The notes under the pieces: model-generated | What the model was told of the DNA's origin: nothing | What the model saw: the letters and a program-made list of their open reading frames with translations, nothing else | Database searches by the model: none | Made by a program: the position numbers and the translations under genes | Shown here: positions 36,063-48,112 of the stretch, piece after piece | Layout of the letters: every line of letters starts with the position of its first letter | Numbering within the stretch: position 1 is the stretch's first letter | Assembly (NCBI RefSeq): GCF_003732705.1 | Contig: NZ_MOBR01000008.1 | Location: forward strand, 434,001-498,000 | Direction of reading: 5' to 3' | Source: Pseudomonas frederiksbergensis | GTDB lineage: Bacteria > Pseudomonadota > Gammaproteobacteria > Pseudomonadales > Pseudomonadaceae | DNA length: 64,000 nt

Positions 36063-37436
36063 TTAGAAGAAGCTCAACCCTACGTGAAACAGCTTCTCCA
36101 CATCCCGAATGTGCTTCTTATCCACAAGGAACAGAATCACATGGTCGCCGGTTTTGATCACTGTATCGTCATGGGCAATGATCACTTCTTCATCACGAAT
36201 GATCGCGCCAATCGTGGTGCCCGGCGGCAAACCAATATTCTCGATGGCTTTGCCAATCACCTTGCTCGACTTCGCATCCCCGTGGGCAATCGCCTCAATC
36301 GCTTCCGCCGCCCCGCGCCGCAGTGAATGCACACTGACAATATCGCCGCGGCGTACATGGGCGAGCAAAGTACCGATGGTCGCCAGTTGCGGGCTGATGG
36401 CGATGTCGATGTCGCCGCCCTGGATCAAATCAACGTAAGCCGGGTTGTTGATGATCGTCATCACCTTCTTCGCGCCCAGGCGCTTGGCCAGCAGCGACGA
36501 CATGATGTTGGCTTCGTCATCGTTGGTCAGTGCCAGGAAGATATCGGCGTCGGCGATGTTCTCTTCCAGCAGCAAGTCGCGGTCCGAAGCGCTGCCCTGC
36601 AACACTACGGTGCTGTCGAGGGTGTCCGAGAGGTAGCGGCAGCGCGCCGGGTTCATCTCGATGATCTTCACCTGATAACGGCTTTCGATGGCTTCGGCCA
36701 GCCGTTCACCGATCTGCCCGCCACCGGCGATGACGATGCGTTTGTAGCTTTCATCGAGACGGCGCATTTCGCTCATCACTGCGCGAATATTCGCCTTGGC
36801 CGCGATGAAAAACACTTCGTCATCGGCCTCGATCACCGTATCGCCCTGGGGCAAGATCGGCCGGTCGCGCCGAAAAATCGCCGCGACACGGGTTTCGACA
36901 TTCGGCATGTGTTCACGCAACTGCCGCAATTGCTGACCTACCAACGGCCCGCCGTAGTAAGCCTTCACCGCCACCAGTTGGGCTTTGCCTTCGGCGAAGT
37001 CGATCACCTGCAAGGCGCCCGGGTGTTCGATCAGGCGCTTGATGTAGTTGGTCACCACTTGTTCCGGGCTGATCAGCACGTCCACCGGGATCGCGTCGTT
37101 ATTGAACAGCCCGCCGCGCGTCAGATACGCGGCTTCGCGAACCCGGGCGATTTTGGTCGGGGTGTGGAACAGGGTGTGGGCGACCTGGCAGGCGACCATG
37201 TTGGTTTCGTCGCTGTTGGTCACGGCGACCAGCATGTCCGCATCGTCGGCACCGGCCTGGCGCAGCACGGTCGGAAACGATGCGCGACCCTGCACGGTGC
37301 GGATGTCCAGCCGATCACCGAGGTCGCGCAGGCGTTCGCCATCGGTGTCGACCACGGTGATGTCGTTGGCTTCGCTGGCCAAGTGTTCCGCCAGCGAACC
37401 GCCGACCTGCCCTGCGCCGAGGATGATGATCTTCAT
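36063..37436 (-). CDS. trkA: Trk system potassium uptake regulatory protein TrkA
   Basis: 457 residues. Two tandem RCK units each have a Rossmann NAD-binding motif: [20 protein letters not shown] near the N terminus and [19 protein letters not shown] in the second half. Each is followed by a TrkA-C subdomain. It is the cytoplasmic gating subunit of the TrkH/TrkG K+ transporter. It is co-directional with rsmB-fmt-def, 23 bases after rsmB. A DnaA 9-mer (36118) is encoded in VDKKH. Confidence 0.97.
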   Translation of the reverse strand: MKIIILGAGQVGGSLAEHLASEANDITVVDTDGERLRDLGDRLDIRTVQGRASFPTVLRQAGADDADMLVAVTNSDETNMVACQVAHTLFHTPTKIARVREAAYLTRGGLFNNDAIPVDVLISPEQVVTNYIKRLIEHPGALQVIDFAEGKAQLVAVKAYYGGPLVGQQLRQLREHMPNVETRVAAIFRRDRPILPQGDTVIEADDEVFFIAAKANIRAVMSEMRRLDESYKRIVIAGGGQIGERLAEAIESRYQVKIIEMNPARCRYLSDTLDSTVVLQGSASDRDLLLEENIADADIFLALTNDDEANIMSSLLAKRLGAKKVMTIINNPAYVDLIQGGDIDIAISPQLATIGTLLAHVRRGDIVSVHSLRRGAAEAIEAIAHGDAKSSKVIGKAIENIGLPPGTTIGAIIRDEEVIIAHDDTVIKTGDHVILFLVDKKHIRDVEKLFHVGLSFF

Positions 37437-37459
37437 CCAGTCACTCCCTTGAAATCCGG

Positions 37460-38770
37460 TTAACCGCGCGCGGCGGCAATCTTGATCAGCTTGGCGTAGT
37501 AGAACCCGTCGTGACCGCCCTGCTGGGCCAGCAATTGGCGACCATGGGGCTGTTTGATCCCTGCCGTGGTGGCGAGGTCCAGCTCACGGGCACCCGGCGT
37601 GCGGGCGAGGAAGGCTTCGATGACTTCGGTGTTCTCGGTCGGCAATGTGGAGCAGGTGGCATAAAGCAGAATCCCGCCAACCTCCAACGTTATCCACGTG
37701 GCGTCGAGCAGTTCGCCCTGAAGCACCGCGAGCGCGGCGATGTCGTCAGGTTGGCGGGTCAGCTTGATGTCCGGGTGACGACGGATTACGCCAGTGGCCG
37801 AGCACGGCGCGTCCAGCAGAATGCGCTGGAATGGTTTGCCGTCCCACCACGCGGCGGTGTCGCGACCGTCGGCGGCGATTAGTTCGGCGCTCAGGCCCAG
37901 GCGCGCGAGGTTTTCCCGCACCCGCACCAGACGCTTGGCTTCCAGGTCCACCGCCACCACGCCGGCCAGTGCCGGCTCGGCTTCAAGGATGTGACAGGTC
38001 TTGCCACCGGGGGCGCAGCAGGCGTCGAGCACTCGTTGGCCCGGCGCCAGGTCGAGCAAGTCGGCGGCCAATTGGGCGGCTTCGTCCTGCACGCTGATCC
38101 AGCCTTCGGCGAAGCCCGGCAGGCTGCGCACGTCGGCGGCAGCGTCGAGGATGATGCCGTCGCGGCTGTACACGCAGGGGTTGGCGGCGATGCCTGCTTC
38201 ACTCAGCAAGCCGAGATAAGCATCACGCGTCTGATGACGACGGTTGACCCGCAAAATCATTGGCGGATGCGCGTTGTTCGCTTCGCAAATGGCTTCCCAC
38301 TGCTCAGGCCAGAACGCTTTCAAGGATTTTTGCAGCCAACGTGGGTGAGCGGTTCGCACCACTGGGTCGTGTTCCAACTCCGCCAGCAGCGCTTCGCTTT
38401 CCCGTTGGGCGCGGCGCAGCACGGCGTTGAGCAAAGCTTTGGCCCAAGGCTTCTTGAGCTTGTCGGCACAACCGACGGTTTCGCCGATGGCGGCGTGGGC
38501 CGGGACGCGGGTGTAGAGCAACTGATAGAGGCCGACCAGCAACAATGCCTCGACATCGGCATCGGCGGCTTTGAACGGCTTCTGCAACAACTTGGCCGCC
38601 AGCGCCGACAAACGCGGCTGCCAGCGCGCGGTGCCGAATGCCAGGTCCTGGGTGAAACCGCGATCACGGTCTTCGACCTTGTCCATTTGCGTCGGCAGGG
38701 AACTGTTGAGTGAGGCTTTTCCGTTCAGAACAGCGGCAAGTGCCTTGGCGGCGGCCAGACGCGGGTTCAT
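37460..38770 (-). CDS. rsmB: 16S rRNA (cytosine967-C5)-methyltransferase RsmB
   Basis: 436 residues (formerly Fmu/Sun). An N-terminal NusB-like RNA-binding domain precedes the methyltransferase with SAM motif [34 protein letters not shown] (PC motif) and [16 protein letters not shown] (TC motif). It methylates C967 of 16S rRNA. Its start overlaps the fmt stop by four bases. Confidence 0.97.
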   Translation of the reverse strand: MNPRLAAAKALAAVLNGKASLNSSLPTQMDKVEDRDRGFTQDLAFGTARWQPRLSALAAKLLQKPFKAADADVEALLLVGLYQLLYTRVPAHAAIGETVGCADKLKKPWAKALLNAVLRRAQRESEALLAELEHDPVVRTAHPRWLQKSLKAFWPEQWEAICEANNAHPPMILRVNRRHQTRDAYLGLLSEAGIAANPCVYSRDGIILDAAADVRSLPGFAEGWISVQDEAAQLAADLLDLAPGQRVLDACCAPGGKTCHILEAEPALAGVVAVDLEAKRLVRVRENLARLGLSAELIAADGRDTAAWWDGKPFQRILLDAPCSATGVIRRHPDIKLTRQPDDIAALAVLQGELLDATWITLEVGGILLYATCSTLPTENTEVIEAFLARTPGARELDLATTAGIKQPHGRQLLAQQGGHDGFYYAKLIKIAAARG

Positions 38771-39726
38771 TGAGCGTCCGCCACGTAACCGAGCACGGTA
38801 CCGACGGCGAATTTCTCACGGCGGCTGTTGAACAAGTCGCTGAAGTTCAGCGCTTTGCCACCGGGCAATTGCAGACGAGTCAGGCACAGGGCTTGCTCAC
38901 CGCAAGCGACGATCAAACCGTCCTTGCTGGCGCTGAGGATTTCCCCTGGGTTGCCCTGCCCTTCGGCGAGGCTCGCGGCCAGCACTTTCAGCGCTTCGCC
39001 GCTCAAGGTGCTGTGGGTGATCGGCCATGGGTTGAAGGCGCGAACCAGGCGTTCCAGCTCGACCGCTGGGCGGCTCCAGTCGATGCGTGCTTCGTCTTTG
39101 TTCAATTTGTGCGCGTAGGTGGCGAGGCTGTCGTCCTGCACTTCGCCTTCCAGCGTTTCCGCCGCGAGACCGGCAATCGCTTGAACCACGGCAGGCGGGC
39201 CCATTTCCGCCAAACGGTCGTGGAGGCTGCCGCCGGTGTCTTCGCCGGTGATCGGTGTGGTGACTTTCAGCAGCATCGGCCCGGTGTCCAGGCCCAGTTC
39301 CATGCGCATCACGGTCACGCCGCTTTCGCTGTCGCCCGCTTCGACGGCACGCTGGATCGGCGCCGCACCACGCCAGCGTGGCAGCAAGGACGCGTGGCTG
39401 TTGATGCAACCCAGGCGTGGAATATCCAGCACCGCTTGCGGCAGGATCAGGCCATAGGCGACCACCACCAGCAAGTCCGGTTTGAGTGCGGCCAGTTCGG
39501 CCTGGGCGTCTTCATTGCGCAGGGTCGGTGGCTGTAGCACCCGGATGTTGTTTTCCAGAGCCAATTGCTTGACCGGGCTCGGCATCAGTTTTTGCCCGCG
39601 GCCCGCCGGACGGTCCGGTTGGGTGTAGACCGCGACGATCTCATAAGGGCTGTCGAGCAGGGCCTTGAGGTGTTCGGCGGCGAATTCCGGGGTGCCGGCA
39701 AAGACGATGCGCAGTGGCTCAGTCAT
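38767..39726 (-). CDS. fmt: Methionyl-tRNA formyltransferase
   Basis: 319 residues. It starts [20 protein letters not shown]. The formyl-THF site contains [18 protein letters not shown], and D-T-G follows in LGLDTGPML. It formylates initiator Met-tRNA. It lies between def (70-base gap) and rsmB (4-base overlap), the usual def-fmt-rsmB-trkA arrangement. Confidence 0.97.
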   Translation of the reverse strand: MTEPLRIVFAGTPEFAAEHLKALLDSPYEIVAVYTQPDRPAGRGQKLMPSPVKQLALENNIRVLQPPTLRNEDAQAELAALKPDLLVVVAYGLILPQAVLDIPRLGCINSHASLLPRWRGAAPIQRAVEAGDSESGVTVMRMELGLDTGPMLLKVTTPITGEDTGGSLHDRLAEMGPPAVVQAIAGLAAETLEGEVQDDSLATYAHKLNKDEARIDWSRPAVELERLVRAFNPWPITHSTLSGEALKVLAASLAEGQGNPGEILSASKDGLIVACGEQALCLTRLQLPGGKALNFSDLFNSRREKFAVGTVLGYVADAQ

Positions 39727-39796
39727 GGAAACTCTCTATTACAAAGCAGTCGCAAAAGAAAAAGGCTTGCCGCAGCAAGCCTTTGAAAGGAGGGCA

Positions 39797-40303
39797 TCAA
39801 GCGTTCTGGCGATGGAGCTTTTCCAGTTTCTTCTTGATTCGGTCGCGTTTGAGATTGGACAGGTAATCGACGAACAACTTGCCGTTGAGGTGGTCGCATT
39901 CATGCTGGATGCACACAGCGAGCAGGCCTTCGGCGATCAGTTCGTAAGGCTGGCCGTCGCGGTCCAGGGCCTTGATCTTGACCTTCTGCGGGCGATCGAC
40001 GTTTTCGTAGAAGCCTGGCACCGAGAGGCAGCCTTCCTGGTATTGCTCCATCTCGTCAGTCAGGGTTTCGAACTCGGGGTTGATGAACACCCGGGGTTCG
40101 CTGCGGTCTTCGGAGAGGTCCATCACGACGATACGTTTGTGCACGTTGACCTGGGTCGCGGCGAGGCCGATGCCTGGCGCTTCATACATTGTTTCAAACA
40201 TGTCATCGACCAACTGACGCACTTCGTCGTCCACTACGGCCACAGGTTTGGCGATAGTGCGCAGGCGCGAGTCGGGAAATTCGAGGATGTCTAAAATGGC
40301 CAT
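39797..40303 (-). CDS. def: Peptide deformylase
   Basis: 168 residues from the ATG at 40303 ([16 protein letters not shown]). An upstream in-frame extension has no homology. All three motifs are present: [17 protein letters not shown] and [12 protein letters not shown], giving the Cys and two His metal ligands. It removes the formyl group from nascent proteins. It is divergent from the LysM gene; promoters for both must lie in 40304-40470. Confidence 0.97.
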   Translation of the reverse strand: MAILDILEFPDSRLRTIAKPVAVVDDEVRQLVDDMFETMYEAPGIGLAATQVNVHKRIVVMDLSEDRSEPRVFINPEFETLTDEMEQYQEGCLSVPGFYENVDRPQKVKIKALDRDGQPYELIAEGLLAVCIQHECDHLNGKLFVDYLSNLKRDRIKKKLEKLHRQNA

Positions 40304-40470
40304 AAGCTTAATTGCTGCACATGTGAGGTAAAGTCGGGTCGATGGCCTGGCGGGTCCGAAGATGCAGGCTACCGTTGTAAAACGTAGCTCCTTTCTTTGT
40401 GAAGAGCCAGGAGCGAGCCACGGGGGCTCTGGCGTTTTACGCGAACGCACATAATAAAGGGATTCACCGC

Positions 40471-41496
40471 ATGAGGAAATCACTACTCGCCTTGCTCCTT
40501 CTGGCCTCGGCCGGTTTGGCGCACGGGCAAGTGCAACTCAAGGAAGGTTTTCCGCAGCAATACACGGTGGTAAGAGGCGACACACTTTGGGACATTTCCG
40601 GGAAATTCCTGCGTGAGCCGTGGAAATGGCCCGAGCTGTGGCAGGTCAACCCACAGATCCAGAACCCCAATCTCATCTATCCCGGCGACTCGCTGACGCT
40701 GACCTACGTCGATGGCCAGCCACGCCTGACGCTCAATCGCGGCGAATCCCGGGGCACCATCAAGCTCTCGCCACGGATTCGCAGCAGCCCGGTGGCCGAT
40801 GCGATCCCGAGCATCCCGCTGCAATCGATCAACAGTTTTTTGCTGAGTAACCGCATCGTCGACAAGGTCGAGGACTTCGACAAGGCGCCCTACATCGTCG
40901 CCGGCGATGCCGAACGCGTGCTCAGCGGCACCGGTGACCGCATCTTCGCCCGCGGGCATTTCGATCCGAACCAGCCGGTGTACGGCATCTTCCGCCAGGG
41001 CAAGGTCTACACCGATCCGCAGAGCAAGGAGTTCCTGGGGATCAACGCCGACGACATCGGCGGCGGCGAGATTGTCGCGACTGAAGGCGATGTTGCGACC
41101 CTGGCGCTGCAACGCACCACTCAGGAAGTTCGCCTCGGCGATCGCTTGTTCAGCGGCGAAGAACGGGCGATCAATTCAACCTTCATGCCCAGCGCGCCGA
41201 AAACCGATATCAACGGTTTGATCATCGATGTGCCACGCGGGGTTACACAGATTGGCGCGATGGACGTGGTCACGCTGAACAAGGGGCAACGTGACGGGCT
41301 GGCCGAAGGTAACGTGCTAGTGGTGATGAAGACCGGCGAAACCGTGCGCGACCGGGTCACCGGCCAACCGCTGAAAATTCCTGATGAGCGCGCCGGTTTG
41401 CTGATGGTTTTCCGCACTTACGACAAACTTAGTTACGGGTTGGTCCTCAACGCATCGCGCTCACTGGCCGTCATGGACAAGGTGCGAAATCCTTAG
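40471..41496 (+). CDS. Secreted LysM-domain protein
   Basis: 341 residues. A signal peptide ([19 protein letters not shown], cleavage near residue 19) precedes a LysM domain ([17 protein letters not shown]...[23 protein letters not shown], about 33-82). A long periplasmic C-terminal region without an assigned domain follows. LysM binds peptidoglycan, so it probably sits at the cell wall. It is divergent from def and upstream of dprA, as in other pseudomonads. The function of the C-terminal part is unknown. Confidence 0.9.
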   Translation: MRKSLLALLLLASAGLAHGQVQLKEGFPQQYTVVRGDTLWDISGKFLREPWKWPELWQVNPQIQNPNLIYPGDSLTLTYVDGQPRLTLNRGESRGTIKLSPRIRSSPVADAIPSIPLQSINSFLLSNRIVDKVEDFDKAPYIVAGDAERVLSGTGDRIFARGHFDPNQPVYGIFRQGKVYTDPQSKEFLGINADDIGGGEIVATEGDVATLALQRTTQEVRLGDRLFSGEERAINSTFMPSAPKTDINGLIIDVPRGVTQIGAMDVVTLNKGQRDGLAEGNVLVVMKTGETVRDRVTGQPLKIPDERAGLLMVFRTYDKLSYGLVLNASRSLAVMDKVRNP

Positions 41497-41575
41497 CCTG
41501 CTCCACAAGTTACCAACAGACTTATCCACAGCTTATTCCCGTTTGAACGGGGCTCATAACGATCAAGGATGATCC

Positions 41576-42676
41576 ATGTCGCTCTCTGCTTTTAACCCGG
41601 TTTCCCCTGCGGAACTGGAGGCTCGTTTACGTTTGCATCGCTTGCCCGAACTGGGACCGGCGCGATTTAAAAAACTGCTCGAAGCTTTCGGCTCGGCGTC
41701 AAAAGCCATCAGCGCGCCGGCCAGTGCCTGGCGTGCGCTGGGATTGCCGGCGGCCAGTGCCGAGGCGCGACGCTCAAGTGAGATTCGTGATGGCGCCAGC
41801 CACGCATTGGCCTGGCTAGAGCGCCCCGGCCAGCATTTGCTGATGTGGGACCAGCCCGAGTACCCGGCATTGCTGGCGGAAATCAGCGATGCACCACCCC
41901 TGTTATTTGTTGCTGGGGATCCGGGCATTCTGGAAAAACCGCAGTTGGCGATGGTCGGCAGTCGTCGAGCGTCGAGGCCTGGCATGGACACCGCTGCTGC
42001 GTTTTCCCGCAGCCTGGCCGGTGCCGGATTCGTCATAACCAGTGGCCTGGCGTTGGGCATTGATGCTGCCGCGCATCAAGCGGCTTTGGATGTGGGCGGG
42101 CGAACGGTCGGTGTACTTGGCACGGGACTTGAAAAGTTTTATCCACAGCGCAACCGAAGACTGGCGGACGCCATGATTGCCTCGGGCAGCACGGTGCTTT
42201 CGGAGTTCCCGCTGGACGCCGGCCCGACCGCCAGCAACTTCCCCCGGCGCAACCGGATCATCAGTGGTTTGTCCCTTGGGGTGCTGGTGGTTGAGGCCAG
42301 TGTCGCCAGCGGTTCGTTGATTACCGCCAGGCTTGCGGCGGAGCAAGGTCGCGAGGTTTACGCGATTCCAGGATCTATTCATCACCCCGGCGCCAAGGGC
42401 TGCCATCAATTGATCCGCGACGGTGCGATGTTGGTGGAAACCATCGAGCATATCCTCGAAGCCCTGCGTGGCTGGCAACAGTTGCCGTTATCCAGCGAAA
42501 CACCGCAGGCGACTCATCCATTGTTGGTGCTGCTGCACGCGGCACCACACACCAGTGAAGCGTTGGCGCACAGCAGTGGCTGGGCCTTGCCCAAAGTGCT
42601 GGCGGCGTTGACCGAACTGGAAATGGACGGCCGGGCGGTGTGCGAAAGCGGACGCTGGTTTGCGCGGGTGAGCTAG
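41576..42676 (+). CDS. dprA: DNA processing protein DprA (Smf)
   Basis: 366 residues. An N-terminal SAM-like region (LPELGPARFKKLLEAFGS) precedes the Rossmann DprA core (AMVGSRRASRPG, GFVITSGLALGIDAAAHQAAL, FPRRNRIISGLSLGVLVVEA). A C-terminal winged-helix follows (HTSEALAHSSGWALPKVLAALTELEMDG). DprA protects incoming single strands and loads RecA during transformation. A DnaA box lies just upstream (41522) and another inside (42139). Confidence 0.95.
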   Translation: MSLSAFNPVSPAELEARLRLHRLPELGPARFKKLLEAFGSASKAISAPASAWRALGLPAASAEARRSSEIRDGASHALAWLERPGQHLLMWDQPEYPALLAEISDAPPLLFVAGDPGILEKPQLAMVGSRRASRPGMDTAAAFSRSLAGAGFVITSGLALGIDAAAHQAALDVGGRTVGVLGTGLEKFYPQRNRRLADAMIASGSTVLSEFPLDAGPTASNFPRRNRIISGLSLGVLVVEASVASGSLITARLAAEQGREVYAIPGSIHHPGAKGCHQLIRDGAMLVETIEHILEALRGWQQLPLSSETPQATHPLLVLLHAAPHTSEALAHSSGWALPKVLAALTELEMDGRAVCESGRWFARVS

Positions 42677-42730
42677 GTTTTATAAGGAAGATCGGTAAAC
42701 TGCGCAGAGCTTATTCCGGAGAGTTTTTTC

Positions 42731-43288
42731 ATGGTCAACAGTTGGCGTGTGCAGCAGGCCGCGCAAGCAGTTCGCGCAGGGGCGGTGATTGCCTATCCAA
42801 CCGAAGCCGTCTGGGGCCTGGGTTGTGACCCGTGGGACGAAGAGGCGGTGGTTCGTTTATTGATGATCAAGGGCCGGGCCGTGGATAAGGGCCTGATCCT
42901 GGTGGCCGATAACATTCGCCAGTTCGACTTTCTTTTCGAAGACTTCCCGGAGCTGTGGATGGACCGTATGGCCAGCACCTGGCCGGGGCCGAACACCTGG
43001 CTGGTGCCGCACCAGAATCTGTTGCCGCAATGGATTACCGGCGTGCATGAAACCGTGGCCCTGCGGGTCAGCGATCATCCGCTGGTGCGGGATTTGTGCG
43101 CGCTGGTCGGGCCGCTGGTATCCACCTCCGCCAACCCGCAGGGCCGGCCGGCGGCGCGGACGCGGATTCGCGTCGAGCAGTACTTCCGTGGGCAAATCGA
43201 TGGCGTGCTGGGCGGCAATCTCGGTGGGCGCAAGAACCCGAGTGTGATTCGGGATCTGGCGACCGGGCATGTGGTGCGCCAGGGCTGA
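42731..43288 (+). CDS. tsaC: Threonylcarbamoyl-AMP synthase (TsaC/YrdC)
   Basis: 185 residues, one YrdC domain. [19 protein letters not shown] is the substrate-binding signature, and [15 protein letters not shown] and [15 protein letters not shown] are also typical. It makes threonylcarbamoyl-AMP for the t6A37 tRNA modification. It follows dprA after 54 bases. A REPIN lies between its stop and the convergent qor gene. Confidence 0.95.
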   Translation: MVNSWRVQQAAQAVRAGAVIAYPTEAVWGLGCDPWDEEAVVRLLMIKGRAVDKGLILVADNIRQFDFLFEDFPELWMDRMASTWPGPNTWLVPHQNLLPQWITGVHETVALRVSDHPLVRDLCALVGPLVSTSANPQGRPAARTRIRVEQYFRGQIDGVLGGNLGGRKNPSVIRDLATGHVVRQG

Positions 43289-43304
43289 CACCGCGGCGCG
43301 GCCA

Positions 43305-43368
43305 TTCGCGAGCAGGCTCGCTCCCACATTGGAATACGTTCCCCTGTGGGAGCGAGCCTGCTCGCGAA
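43305..43368. repeat. REPIN between tsaC and qor
   Basis: Perfect 24-base arms at 43305-43328 and 43345-43368 (TTCGCGAGCAGGCTCGCTCC theme). It lies between convergent genes and may end both transcripts. The same family occurs at 53180, 55733, 58291 and 60231. Confidence 0.88.
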
Positions 43369-43376
43369 GACGTCTG

Positions 43377-44354
43377 TCAGGGCAACAAAACAATCGAACC
43401 GGTAGTCCGCCGCGCCGACATCTCGGTCTGCGCCTTCGCCGCTTCAGCCAATGGAAACGTCTGGCTGATGTCCACCGTCAATTTGCCGCTGATGATCATC
43501 TCAAACAGCTCATCCGCCATGCGCTGCAGGTTCTCGGCGTTGTTGGCGTAGGTGCCCAGGGTCGGCCGGGTCACGTACAGCGAACCCTTCGCCGCCAGAA
43601 TCCCGAGGTTGACCCCATCCACTGCGCCCGACGCATTGCCGAAGCTCACCACCAGGCCCCGAGTCGACACGCTGTCCAGCGACGTCAGCCAGGTGTCCTT
43701 GCCCACGCCGTCGTACACCACCGGGACTTTTTTCCCGTCAGTCAATTCCAGCACTCGTTGTGCGACGTTTTCGTAGCTGTAATCGATGGTCGCCCAAGCG
43801 CCGTTGGCCTTGGCCAGTGCGGCTTTCTCCGGTGAACTGACGGTGCCGATCAGCTTCACGCCCAACGCCTTGGCCCACTGGCAAGCCAGGGAGCCCACTC
43901 CGCCCGCCGCAGCGTGGAACAGGATGGTTTCGCCACCCTTGAGTTCATAAGTCTGACGCAACAGGTACTGCACGGTGAGGCCCTTGAGCATCACACCAGC
44001 AGCCTGTTCGAAGCTGATGGCGTCCGGCAGCAGCACCAGATTGGCTTCCGGCAAGACGTGAACCTGGCTGTAAGCGCCCAACGGACCGCTGCCGTAGGCC
44101 ACGCGATCGCCGACCTTGAAGCGGGTGACGCCGCTGCCCACCGCGTCCACCACGCCCGCGCCTTCAGAGCCCAGGCCCGACGGCAGCGCCGGCGGCGGAT
44201 AGAGGCCGCTGCGGAAATAGGTGTCGATGAAGTTCAGGCCGATGGCCTTGTTGGTGACGCGAACTTGCTGCGGGCCGGGTTCGGCGGGTTGGTAATCGAC
44301 ATACTCGAGTACTTCGGGGCCGCCATGGGCGCGGAACTCAATACGCTTTGCCAT
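43377..44354 (-). CDS. qor: NADPH:quinone reductase (zeta-crystallin-like)
   Basis: 325 residues of the zinc-free medium-chain dehydrogenase family. It has the GroES-like N-terminal half (NKAIGLNFIDTYFRSGLYP), then the NADPH motif AAAGGVGSLACQWAKALG, and YDGVGKDTWLTSLD. It reduces quinones by one-electron steps and is cytoplasmic. It is divergent from hemF; the 164-base gap must hold both promoters. Confidence 0.94.
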   Translation of the reverse strand: MAKRIEFRAHGGPEVLEYVDYQPAEPGPQQVRVTNKAIGLNFIDTYFRSGLYPPPALPSGLGSEGAGVVDAVGSGVTRFKVGDRVAYGSGPLGAYSQVHVLPEANLVLLPDAISFEQAAGVMLKGLTVQYLLRQTYELKGGETILFHAAAGGVGSLACQWAKALGVKLIGTVSSPEKAALAKANGAWATIDYSYENVAQRVLELTDGKKVPVVYDGVGKDTWLTSLDSVSTRGLVVSFGNASGAVDGVNLGILAAKGSLYVTRPTLGTYANNAENLQRMADELFEMIISGKLTVDISQTFPLAEAAKAQTEMSARRTTGSIVLLP

Positions 44355-44494
44355 CTGCCTTCTCCTAATGTCGTTTTACGAAGCTCCCTATCGGACTCCT
44401 AAGCTTGATCTTCGTCAACTGCGGCGGCCGTGGTTGCGATGTTATGCTACGCGCCCATTTGCGCCGGCCCCCGCTCCGATGGAGCGCCGCGTAG

Positions 44495-45433
<939 letters not shown>

Positions 45434-45444
45434 GGGGAATCCTG

Positions 45445-46266
45445 ATGGATCGTTACGTCGTATTCGGTAACCCGATTGGCCACAGCAAGTCGCCGCTGAT
45501 TCATCGCCTGTTTGCCGAGCAGACCGGTGAGCAATTGGACTACAGCACCTCGCTGGCGCCCCTCGACGACTTTTCCGACTTTGCCCGGGCATTTTTCGTT
45601 GAGGGTCGTGGGGCGAATGTCACCGTGCCGTTCAAGGAAGACGCGTTTCGTCTGGCCGACAGCCTGACGGCGCGTGCGCAACGGGCCGGCGCGGTGAACA
45701 CGTTGAGCAAGCAGGCTGACGGCACGTTGTTGGGCGACAACACCGACGGCGCCGGGCTGGTACGCGACCTGACGGTGAACGCCGGTTTCAGCCTCAAGGG
45801 CAAACGCATCCTGCTGCTGGGTGCCGGCGGCGCGGTGCGCGGCGCGTTGGAGCCGTTGCTGGCCGAGCAACCGGCGTCGCTGATCATCGCCAACCGCACC
45901 GTGGAAAAAGCCGAACGGCTGGCGCAATTATTCGCCGACCTGGGGCCGGTGTCCGCCAGTGGTTTCGACTGGCTGCAAGAGCCGGTGGACCTGATCATCA
46001 ACGCGACGTCCGCCAGTCTGTCAGGCGATGTACCGCCGATTGCCGGAAGTTTGATCGAGCCGGGCAGGACGCTGTGCTACGACATGATGTACGGCAAGGA
46101 GCCGACTTCGTTTTGCCGCTGGGCCAGTGAGCACGGCGCGGCGGTGGTGATGGATGGGTTGGGGATGCTGGCCGAGCAGGCAGCGGAAGCCTTCTACCTG
46201 TGGCGCGGCGTGCGGCCGGACACGGCGCCGGTGTTGGCCGAACTTCGACGGCAATTGGCCGCATAA
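45445..46266 (+). CDS. aroE: Shikimate dehydrogenase
   Basis: 273 residues from the ATG at 45445 ([23 protein letters not shown]), with GAGGGGAA upstream. The substrate site has [11 protein letters not shown] with the catalytic Lys, and [11 protein letters not shown]. The NADP motif is [15 protein letters not shown] with IANRT after it. It reduces 3-dehydroshikimate in aromatic amino acid synthesis. It is co-transcribed with hemF. A REPIN follows the stop. Confidence 0.97.
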   Translation: MDRYVVFGNPIGHSKSPLIHRLFAEQTGEQLDYSTSLAPLDDFSDFARAFFVEGRGANVTVPFKEDAFRLADSLTARAQRAGAVNTLSKQADGTLLGDNTDGAGLVRDLTVNAGFSLKGKRILLLGAGGAVRGALEPLLAEQPASLIIANRTVEKAERLAQLFADLGPVSASGFDWLQEPVDLIINATSASLSGDVPPIAGSLIEPGRTLCYDMMYGKEPTSFCRWASEHGAAVVMDGLGMLAEQAAEAFYLWRGVRPDTAPVLAELRRQLAA

Positions 46267-46282
46267 CCCTGTACCGCATAAA

Positions 46283-46360
46283 CCTGTAGGAGCGAGGCTT
46301 GCCCGCGAAGCTTTTGGCGTACCTGAGGACGCCTTCGCGGGCAAGCCTCGCTCCTACAGG
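46283..46360. repeat. REPIN between aroE and the SulP gene
   Basis: Perfect 28-base arms at 46283-46310 and 46333-46360 (core TGTAGGAGCGAGGCTTGCCC), same family as the element at 35239-35334. It lies between convergent genes and could serve as a terminator. Confidence 0.88.
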
Positions 46361-46374
46361 GTTGCGGTGGTAGT

Positions 46375-47943
46375 TCAATCTTCGAATCGGATCGGGCACT
46401 TCTCGGCCCCTTCGAGCTTCCTCAACTCATCCACCACCGGCGGCCGTGCCCCGCGCAAGGTCAGGCTGCGGTCCTGTTTGAGCAACCGCCGCGCCTCCTG
46501 ATGCAGCATTTCCACGCCCGAATAGTCGATGAAATTAATGTGCTGCGCCTCGATCACTACCCGCGCGCCTTGCATCCGTTGCAGGCGCACTTGCAGGTAA
46601 TGGCTGGCGCCAAAGAAGATCGAGCCGCCGACCCGCAGGATGTCTTCATCGCCATCGCGCCAGTGCTGCACCCGCGGTTGCGAGGTGCGTTTGAGGTAGA
46701 AGAACAGCGACGCCAACACCCCGGCATAGATCGCCGTCTGCAATTCCAGCAGCAACGTGGCGACACAGGTCAGGGCCATGACCAGGAATTCGGCGCGGCT
46801 GACCCGCAGCAACGCACGAATGCCACGATGGTCCACCAACCCCCAGGCGATCAATAGAATGCTGCCGGCCATGGCTGGGATCGGAATGTGCGCGATCAAC
46901 CCGGCGCCGAAGATCGCGAACAGCGCCACCCACAACGCCGAGAACACCCCGGCCAGCGGCGAACAGGCGCCCGCTTCGTAGCTCAGGCCCGAGCGAGTGA
47001 AGGAGCCGGCCGACAGCGACCCGGAAAAAAATGCCCCGACCATGTTCGATAAGCCTTGGGCGCGCACTTCCTGATTGGCGTCGAGCAACTGCTGCGAGCG
47101 GGCCGATAAGGAGCGGGCAATCGACAGACTCGTCACCAATCCGAGCATGCCGACCGCTACGGCACTCGGCAGCAGGCGCAGGATCAATTCCAGGTCCAGC
47201 GGCAACGCGCTGAAGGGCGGCAACCGTCCGAAAAACGCACTGACCAATTTCACATGGCCAAACATCGCGGGCCAAAACCACACCAGCAAACCGCTCAAAA
47301 CCAAGGTGATCAACAGCGTCGGCCAGCGCGGCAGCAGCAGTTTCAGAACAATACCGACCACTACTGTGGCCAGGCCCAGCACCAGCGACGGTTTATCCAC
47401 AGCCCCGAGGTGAGTGATCAAGGTCATCAGGCTGTTGAGTGCCGTGGCCTGGTTGGGCAGGTCCAGCCCCAGCAGGTTGGGCATCTGGCCGATGGCGATC
47501 ACCACTGCCGCACCAAGGGTGAAACCCAGCACCACCGAGTGCGAAACGAAATTCACCAGCGCGCCGAAACGCAGCATCCCCAACAACCACTGGAAAATGC
47601 CGGCAAGGAGCGTAAGAAGCAGGATCAGCGTGATGTAGTCCTGAGTCGCCGGCACGGCCAGAGGACTGACGCTGGCGTACAAAACGATGGAAATGGCCGC
47701 CGTAGGACCGCAGATCAAATGCCAAGACGAACCCCACAGGCAGGCAATCAACACCGGGATGATGGCGGCGTACAGGCCGTATTCCGGTGGGAGACCGGCG
47801 ATCAGCGCGTAGGCAATGGATTGCGGCAGCGCGAGAATCGCGCCACTGAGGCCGACGATCAAATCCCGGCCGACACTGGCGCGGGTCTGGCGCGGCAGCC
47901 AGGTCAGAAAAGGGAAGAGTGAATGGCGGCTGGGGAAGGCCAT
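46375..47943 (-). CDS. SulP-family anion permease with C-terminal STAS domain
   Basis: 522 residues from the ATG at 47943, with GAGAGGA upstream. A longer frame runs into the 111-bp repeat and is rejected. About 11-12 membrane segments follow the SulP signature LPQSIAYALIAGLPPEYGLYAAIIP. A STAS domain occupies the last 120 residues (HINFIDYSGVEMLHQEARRLL). SulP proteins move sulfate or related anions. Its place downstream of betC-choX suggests a role with choline-O-sulfate or the sulfate set free from it; that is inference. A DnaA box lies at 47393. Confidence 0.9.
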   Translation of the reverse strand: MAFPSRHSLFPFLTWLPRQTRASVGRDLIVGLSGAILALPQSIAYALIAGLPPEYGLYAAIIPVLIACLWGSSWHLICGPTAAISIVLYASVSPLAVPATQDYITLILLLTLLAGIFQWLLGMLRFGALVNFVSHSVVLGFTLGAAVVIAIGQMPNLLGLDLPNQATALNSLMTLITHLGAVDKPSLVLGLATVVVGIVLKLLLPRWPTLLITLVLSGLLVWFWPAMFGHVKLVSAFFGRLPPFSALPLDLELILRLLPSAVAVGMLGLVTSLSIARSLSARSQQLLDANQEVRAQGLSNMVGAFFSGSLSAGSFTRSGLSYEAGACSPLAGVFSALWVALFAIFGAGLIAHIPIPAMAGSILLIAWGLVDHRGIRALLRVSRAEFLVMALTCVATLLLELQTAIYAGVLASLFFYLKRTSQPRVQHWRDGDEDILRVGGSIFFGASHYLQVRLQRMQGARVVIEAQHINFIDYSGVEMLHQEARRLLKQDRSLTLRGARPPVVDELRKLEGAEKCPIRFED

Positions 47944-47990
47944 GGGTCCTCTCGGGTGGGAGTTTGCGCAAAGGGTAACAGGACGAGACT

Positions 47991-48101
47991 GATCGTTCCC
48001 ACGCTCTGCGTGGGAATGCATCCCGTGACGCTCGGCGTCACCTCCCGAAGCGGACGCGGAGCGTCCATGGCGGCATTCCCACGCGGAGCGTGGGAACGAT
48101 C
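47991..48101. repeat. 111-bp element with 16-bp perfect terminal inverted repeats (copy 2)
   Basis: Same ends (GATCGTTCCCACGCTC and its reverse complement) and the same length as copy 1 at 35950-36060. The interior differs in sequence but keeps the hairpin layout. It lies between choX and the SulP gene, inside a likely operon. Confidence 0.85.
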
Positions 48102-48112
48102 AGCGTTGAGGG

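Noticed and set aside
36327..37463. A 378-residue plus-strand frame opposite trkA
   Set aside because: Antisense shadow; TrkA on the minus strand has both NAD-binding motifs.
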